Origin: Ignavibacteriaceae bacterium
GTDB taxonomy: Bacteria; Bacteroidota; Ignavibacteria; Ignavibacteriales; Ignavibacteriaceae
DNA length: 9,339 bases
Direction: 5' to 3'
NCBI GenBank assembly: GCA_023231105.1
Contig: JALNWB010000153.1
Span: forward strand, 1 to 9,339
This document shows, piece after piece, positions 6,163 to 9,339 of the stretch. The translations under genes were made by a program, and so were the position numbers. The notes under the pieces are model-generated. The model did not search any database. It saw only the letters and a program-made list of their open reading frames with translations, and was not told where the DNA came from. Within the stretch, counting starts at the first letter, position 1; each line of letters begins with the position of its first letter.

Positions 6163-6536
6163 AAATGATGCAAATTACTTTTGACAAAGATGGCGGAGAA
6201 ATTCAACTAACGACTAACAACCAAATGGAATTAGATGTTTGCCTACAGAATAATTACAAACCGATAGCAATGAAATTTGTTCCCGGTGATGAAAGAATAG
6301 AACCGGAGCCGAAAGATGAAAGAATCACCATCACACCGGGTTTTCTGATTCAATCTTTAAGAGAAAAAAGAAAAGGAATTAACCTAACGCCGTTAATAAA
6401 ATTAGAAGTTGCAAAAGACCCGGCTTTAATTAAATGGTATGCGAAGTTTGAGCAGTTCAGAAAATTTTATGATGAAGAACTTACTTTGATGTTAGAAGAA
6501 TGGAAATCTAAAAACGAAAGGAATTATTGTGACTAA
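6159..6536 (+). CDS. Unknown 125-aa protein between initiator and helicase
   Basis: A soluble protein. The N-terminal third looks like beta strands (MQITFDKDGGEIQL...), followed by a Pro/Glu linker (ERIEPEPKDERITITPG) and a helical C-terminal half (DPALIKWYAKFEQFRKFYDE...). GTG 6159 overlaps the previous stop and has AAGGG about 11 bases upstream. ATG 6165 or 6168 are equally possible starts that shorten it by two or three residues. Its stop overlaps the helicase start by 8 bases. The position between an O-like initiator and a DnaB-like helicase suggests a helicase loader, accessory or ssDNA-binding role, but no signature confirms this. Confidence 0.7.
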   Translation: MKMMQITFDKDGGEIQLTTNNQMELDVCLQNNYKPIAMKFVPGDERIEPEPKDERITITPGFLIQSLREKRKGINLTPLIKLEVAKDPALIKWYAKFEQFRKFYDEELTLMLEEWKSKNERNYCD

Positions 6537-7926
6537 ACTTGAATTGAAAACGGAAAAGGAAATACAGCTTTTAGGATACCTTATTTCATCTCCCGGACTT
6601 GCAACAGAATTATTTTCTAAAGTTCCTGTAGAGCTGATTAGCAAAGATTTTCAAATTGTATTTGAGGAAATTAAAGAGCAAAGGAACTTAGACAAAATAT
6701 CTTTTTTGCATATTCTCAAAAAAAATAACTTCCCGAAACTTGCAGAAGTTTTAAGTATTGGAAGTCAATACACCGGAGAGGGATTCTTGGAAAAAAGAAT
6801 AATGGAATTTTACGAGATAACGGATTCAATAAAGACCGAGAATATTTTTAAGGACCTGCTGGAGATGAGTAAGGATTCATTAACCGGGTTATCATTGCTT
6901 ACAGATTCAAAAGAACTGATTGAGAAGGAATTAGAAAAATATAATCGCTTTGATAAAGAAATAACATTCTCCGAGAGCATAGACGCAATTATCGAACGGA
7001 TGGAAAAGCGAAACACTAAAGATGATTCAATCAAAACAAGAAACTTTCCTGCTTTTAACAAAGCAACCACAGGATTGAACGAGGGAAATTTAATCGGGAT
7101 TGCCGGCGCTTTCAAAAATGGAAAGACTACCTTCGCTTTAAATATTGCCTTAGACTTGGCAAGTCAAAACATACCAACAGCAGTGTTTAGTTTGGAAATG
7201 AGTTTGAGCGAAATTCAGGATAAAATATTGGCGCACAAAATCGAAATTAAATATGAAGCATTGAGAGACCCGAAACAGTTAAGCGAAATTGAAAGAGCAA
7301 ACCTGAACAAAGCATTGAATAAGTTAAAATCGAAAAGTGAACGGCTGTTCCTGTTTGATAGACTTTTCTCTTTAGCAGAAATCGAATCGAAAATAAAATA
7401 CTTAGCGAAGTGGGAGAGCGTGAAAGTAATTATGATTGACTACATCGGACTGATTAAGTCAGTTTCCAAATTTAAGAATGTAGAGAACAGAGAAAGGGAG
7501 CTAAGCCAGATAAGTCAAAGTCTTAAAATCATTGCAAAAGAAAATAACGTAATTATTTTTATACTTGCACAGCTTAACCGCACCGGAATAAAAGATGCAA
7601 CGTCAGGAAACTTAGCAGAAAGTTTAGGACTTGCAAGAGATTCTGACTTCCTGTGGACTATTCGCAAGTTAGCTGATGAAAACTTGGGTAACTATCAAAA
7701 GATAAAATTGAACGGAAAGGAACTTGCAACAACTTTAACCGAAAATGACTTTGTAGTTAAGTTAGATTCTTCAAGACACACCAAAGGGGGGAATTCATTT
7801 GTTGTAAGACTTGAAGAAAGTGGAAAGTTTAACGAGCTGATGATTAGCTACGCAGAAACACCACAGCGACAACAGACAGCAAAGCGAAATGAACCTTATA
7901 ATTACTTTGAAAATCAGTATCAATAA
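6529..7926 (+). CDS. DnaB-family replicative helicase
   Basis: A 465-aa hexameric 5'-3' helicase homologue that would unwind the element's own replication fork. Residues ~5-110 look like the helical DnaB N-terminal domain (EKEIQLLGYLISSPGLATEL). The RecA-like domain begins near 170: FNKATTGLNEGNLIGIAG, Walker A at Gly193-Thr200 (GAFKNGKT), FSLEMS, Walker B with Asp304 (VIMIDYIGL), the sensor-like IIFILAQLNR, and LDSSRHTKGG near the usual position of the arginine finger. Length matches cellular DnaB. GTG 6529 overlaps the preceding gene by 8 bases and is served by AAAGGA (6517-6522). The fold lacks a primase domain, so host primase is probably used. I leave out a symbol because it is an element copy rather than chromosomal dnaB. 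Confidence 0.9.
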   Translation: MTKLELKTEKEIQLLGYLISSPGLATELFSKVPVELISKDFQIVFEEIKEQRNLDKISFLHILKKNNFPKLAEVLSIGSQYTGEGFLEKRIMEFYEITDSIKTENIFKDLLEMSKDSLTGLSLLTDSKELIEKELEKYNRFDKEITFSESIDAIIERMEKRNTKDDSIKTRNFPAFNKATTGLNEGNLIGIAGAFKNGKTTFALNIALDLASQNIPTAVFSLEMSLSEIQDKILAHKIEIKYEALRDPKQLSEIERANLNKALNKLKSKSERLFLFDRLFSLAEIESKIKYLAKWESVKVIMIDYIGLIKSVSKFKNVENRERELSQISQSLKIIAKENNVIIFILAQLNRTGIKDATSGNLAESLGLARDSDFLWTIRKLADENLGNYQKIKLNGKELATTLTENDFVVKLDSSRHTKGGNSFVVRLEESGKFNELMISYAETPQRQQTAKRNEPYNYFENQYQ

Positions 7927-7986
7927 TGCTATTTGCTTTACTACGGCAATTAACGGCAAAACTTTAAAAAAAACGGAAAGAAAACG

Positions 7987-8244
7987 ATGGCTGCAAATCA
8001 AACATCATTCAAAAAAGGAAATCCCGGCAGACCTAAAGGGAGTAAGAACAAGACTACTTTATTAGGTGAACGCTTAGGATTGAATTATCAGGATGTTTGC
8101 CAAGTTCCGCTTGATTTGCTTGCACAAGTGCAACAGCAAATAAAGTATCTACCGTTTAAGATGCAAATAAAAGCAGCTTGCATATTCCTCGACTATATTT
8201 ATGGTAAACCAAAGACCGAATCCGGAAGAAAAAGAAAACTTTAA
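7987..8244 (+). CDS. Terminase small subunit-like / DUF5681-like DNA-binding protein
   Basis: An 85-aa protein. Its N-terminus (FKKGNPGRPKGSKNKTT, residues 8-24) is the basic, AT-hook-like opening typical of DUF5681 and similar phage proteins encoded near terminase genes. The C-terminus (IKAACIFLDYIYGKPK) matches the 'KAA-x-x-x-L-x-x-x-Y-GKP' ending of the same group. The middle is shorter than in full-length relatives. If it is a TerS, it would recognise element DNA for packaging by a helper phage's large terminase, since none is encoded here. A plain DNA-binding role is also possible. The start is supported by GGAAAG (7975-7980). A 60-bp gap with paired words separates it from the helicase gene. 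Confidence 0.6.
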   Translation: MAANQTSFKKGNPGRPKGSKNKTTLLGERLGLNYQDVCQVPLDLLAQVQQQIKYLPFKMQIKAACIFLDYIYGKPKTESGRKRKL

Positions 8245-8258
8245 AAGGAGTATCATTA

Positions 8259-8498
8259 ATGACTTATTTATTTCAGGAAGAAAGAGGAAAGAATTTTTAC
8301 AGGATTCAAACGGATGAAAAAAATATTGCTCATACACTTAAGAGAAGAAATAACTTTCATTTATCCGGTATCGGTTTTAATGTTGGGCTATGGATTTTTA
8401 GTTGTGAATTTTCCAGACCGGATATAGCAAAAAAGATATTAAAATCCATAACAGGCAAAAAAGCGAAAATTGATTTAGATGGTGTTGTTTCTTTTTAG
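8259..8498 (+). CDS. Small unknown protein
   Basis: A 79-aa protein with one of the best ribosome sites in the window (AAGGAG 8245-8250, 8 bases before ATG), 14 bases after the TerS-like gene, so the two form a pair. It appears to be a small alpha/beta fold: YRIQTDEKNIAHTLKRR, then strands FHLSGIGFNVGLWIFSCEFS, then a basic helix DIAKKILKSITGKKAK. There is no membrane segment despite the Trp/Phe-rich strand. I have an impression of similar short phage proteins but cannot name a family. A role with the preceding gene is inferred only from adjacency. Confidence 0.7.
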   Translation: MTYLFQEERGKNFYRIQTDEKNIAHTLKRRNNFHLSGIGFNVGLWIFSCEFSRPDIAKKILKSITGKKAKIDLDGVVSF

Positions 8499-8589
8499 GC
8501 AGTATCTTTTATCGCTAAGGTAAAAATCTCTTGCCACAAATTAAAAAACAGCTTGAAACCTACGCTATTTGGTATGGTTTTTAACCTTC

Positions 8590-8690
8590 CGAACTGTACA
8601 AAACAAGGAATTTTCACGAACCATAAAAAGGGGAGTTTTCGGAAACCATAAAAAGGAGTTTTTCCACACTATAAAAAAGAGGTGAATTTT
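8590..8690 (+). repeat. Degenerate ~23-27 bp direct repeats, candidate operator or iterons
   Basis: Two good copies of GRAAACCATAAAAAGG-like sequence (CCATAAAAAGG at 8621-8631 and 8646-8656) are each preceded by a GAnTTTTC block. A third, weaker copy has ATAAAAA at 8671. A distant copy starts at CGAAC 8590, and TATGGTT at 8573-8579 is an inverted core. The array lies just upstream of the promoter and gene for the excisionase-like protein, so it is a likely operator. Spacing near two helical turns or slightly more would put binding sites on similar DNA faces. Confidence 0.55.
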
Positions 8691-8709
8691 AATAAGATTA
8701 ATATATCCC

Positions 8710-8738
8710 TTGACTTTGGCAAAGGAATGAATTAATTT
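8710..8738 (+). promoter_or_regulatory. Candidate promoter of the excisionase-like gene
   Basis: TTGACT (8710-8715) is separated by 17 bases from TAATTT (8733-8738), close to the housekeeping sigma consensus. The start codon is only 10 bases after the -10 element, and no Shine-Dalgarno sequence precedes it, so the transcript would be nearly leaderless. The repeat array ends about 20 bases upstream, suited to regulation. Confidence 0.4.
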
Positions 8739-8748
8739 TACAATTAAG

Positions 8749-8946
8749 ATGAAAACAAATTTGATAGATATTAACAAACTAAGAGTACCTAACAACTTCG
8801 CAAAAGAAAAAGGTATCTCTAAAGCAATGATTTATATGTTAATGAAAGATGGTATTATTGATTGGATATGGATTGACGGATATAAGTTTGTTCATCTTAC
8901 TGAAAAAACATTGAAGTACAAGAAAACGCAATTTAATAACGACTAA
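8749..8946 (+). CDS. Excisionase-like winged helix-turn-helix protein
   Basis: A 65-aa protein with the short MerR/excisionase-type fold. The helix-turn-helix covers residues 13-34 (VPNNFAKEKGISKAMIYMLM) and the wing residues ~36-50 (IIDWIWIDGYKFVHL). In this family the wing often reads 'IDG-x-K-F-V/I', as here. Proteins of this size next to an att site commonly act as recombination directionality factors, bending DNA so the integrase excises rather than integrates. Some instead are transcription regulators of the element. The gene ends about 290 bp before the att repeat. No Shine-Dalgarno sequence is visible; AAGG at 8722-8725 is too far away. Confidence 0.75.
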   Translation: MKTNLIDINKLRVPNNFAKEKGISKAMIYMLMKDGIIDWIWIDGYKFVHLTEKTLKYKKTQFNND

Positions 8947-8997
8947 ATTTTTAATTAAACTGAAAACTGTCACGATGAAAGAAAATATTTTAATTTG

Positions 8998-9062
8998 GAG
9001 AAGTTCAACCGATTTTTAGCTGTGACAGGCTATCAGTTTTCGGTTAGCTTCTCTTTTTTTTT
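8998..9062 (+). terminator. Strong terminator with long structured loop
   Basis: GAGAAG (8998-9003) pairs with CTTCTC (9048-9053), and the inner AACCGA (9007-9012) pairs with TCGGTT (9040-9045), followed by nine T's (9054-9062). A further pairing, CTGTCAC (8967-8973) with GTGACAG (9022-9028), competes for the loop, as does GAAAACTG (8962-8969) with CAGTTTTC (9034-9041). The site ends transcripts of the excisionase-like gene and insulates the att region. The alternative folds could also belong to a small RNA. Confidence 0.65.
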
Positions 9063-9098
9063 AAGTTCTTTGAGCAGTTGAGACGGTCAGAAAAAAGA

Positions 9099-9129
9099 TT
9101 GAACACCAAATTGAACACTAATTGCACAC
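9099..9129 (+). promoter_or_regulatory. Candidate integrase arm-binding sites, right side
   Basis: Three related motifs lie in a row: TTGAACACC (9099-9107), TTGAACACTAATTG (9111-9124) and the overlapping TTGCACAC (9122-9129). They match the left-side sites at 161-188. Together the two sets flank the tRNA core, as P and P' arms do in a tyrosine-recombinase attP. The spacing between the first two is 12 bp. Confidence 0.5.
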
Positions 9130-9195
9130 TCTTTTAGGATAAGTTTAGCTTTCAATGATTTTGATTCTTTCCAGGTCTATTTCCGAATCTTTTAA

Positions 9196-9229
9196 GGAAT
9201 GTTGATTTGAAGTTGAGGAATGTTTTGAT
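9196..9229 (+). repeat. 21-bp spaced direct repeat next to att
   Basis: GGAATGTT occurs at 9196-9203 and 9217-9224, each followed within a few bases by TGAT. A spacing of 21 bp is two helical turns, so both copies face the same side of the DNA. Direct repeats near the core on the xis side are typical binding sites for a directionality factor; that role is inferred. Confidence 0.35.
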
Positions 9230-9232
9230 ATT

Positions 9233-9339
9233 AAGCTCAAAATCAATCTTCTTTAAAAGAAAAAATGCGAAGATTCGGTTATCTTCGCATTAGAGGGGGT
9301 GGGCAGGGACGGAATTGAACCGCCGACACAAGGATTTTC
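9233..9339. repeat. Right terminal direct repeat (att repeat), 107 bp
   Basis: An exact copy of 1-107. It contains the minus-strand tRNA-Phe terminator hairpin (stem 9264-9274 with 9281-9291, T-rich run down to 9253) and the beginning of the tRNA 3' part (9300-9339), cut by the window end in the anticodon loop. If the element is integrated, the functional tRNA-Phe should continue just beyond this edge. Confidence 0.95.

Noticed and set aside
8565..8795. 76-aa minus-strand frame over the repeat array
   Set aside because: Its lysine, phenylalanine and isoleucine content follows from AT-rich repeats, and it runs across the promoter and start of the excisionase-like gene.

Overview
This window reads as a complete, compact mobile element of about 9.2 kb: an integrative, self-replicating element that looks like a phage satellite or integrative plasmid. 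Its first and last 107 bases are identical (1-107 and 9233-9339). That repeat holds the 3' part of a tRNA-Phe(GAA) gene on the minus strand plus the tRNA's terminator hairpin. The molecule is therefore either an integrated element between its att repeats, or a circular molecule of 9,232 bp whose ends overlap in the assembly. The DNA is AT-rich, the Shine-Dalgarno sequences are AAAGGAG-like, and the tRNA does not encode CCA. This is compatible with a Bacteroidota/Ignavibacteria-type host, but that placement is a weak inference. Every protein gene I accept is on the plus strand.

Layout. (1) 1-1214: att core, likely integrase arm sites, and a tyrosine recombinase. (2) 1355-4234: an accessory region with a small acidic protein, a roughly 630-bp non-coding stretch made of adjacent short words repeated 10-11 bp apart, a two-helix membrane protein, a GC-richer helical protein, a folded RNA (three-way junction with U-tract), and an unrecognised 263-aa protein. 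(3) 4238-4496: a gene-free leader full of mutually exclusive hairpins. (4) 4513-7926: a tightly overlapping operon of three small unknown proteins, a lambda-O-like replication initiator with iterons inside its gene, another small unknown protein, and a DnaB-family helicase. (5) 7987-8498: a short protein resembling phage terminase small subunits or DUF5681-type proteins, and a 79-aa unknown. (6) 8590-9232: a repeat array, a promoter, an excisionase-like HTH protein, a strong terminator and the right-hand att arm.

How the parts fit. Integrase and the excisionase-like protein would move the element in and out of tRNA-Phe. Across the circular junction the order is xis - arm sites - tRNA core - arm sites - int, which is the canonical attP layout. 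The O-like protein would bind the iterons within its own gene and recruit the element's DnaB-like helicase for theta replication. There are no capsid, portal, tail, large terminase, relaxase or conjugation genes. Any spread between cells would need a helper, and the TerS-like gene makes a helper phage an attractive though unproven idea.

The least explained features are the paired-word DNA array (1631-2260), the folded leader just upstream of the 263-aa gene (3363-3429), and the switch-like hairpin leader (4238-4496). None matches a family I can name with confidence.
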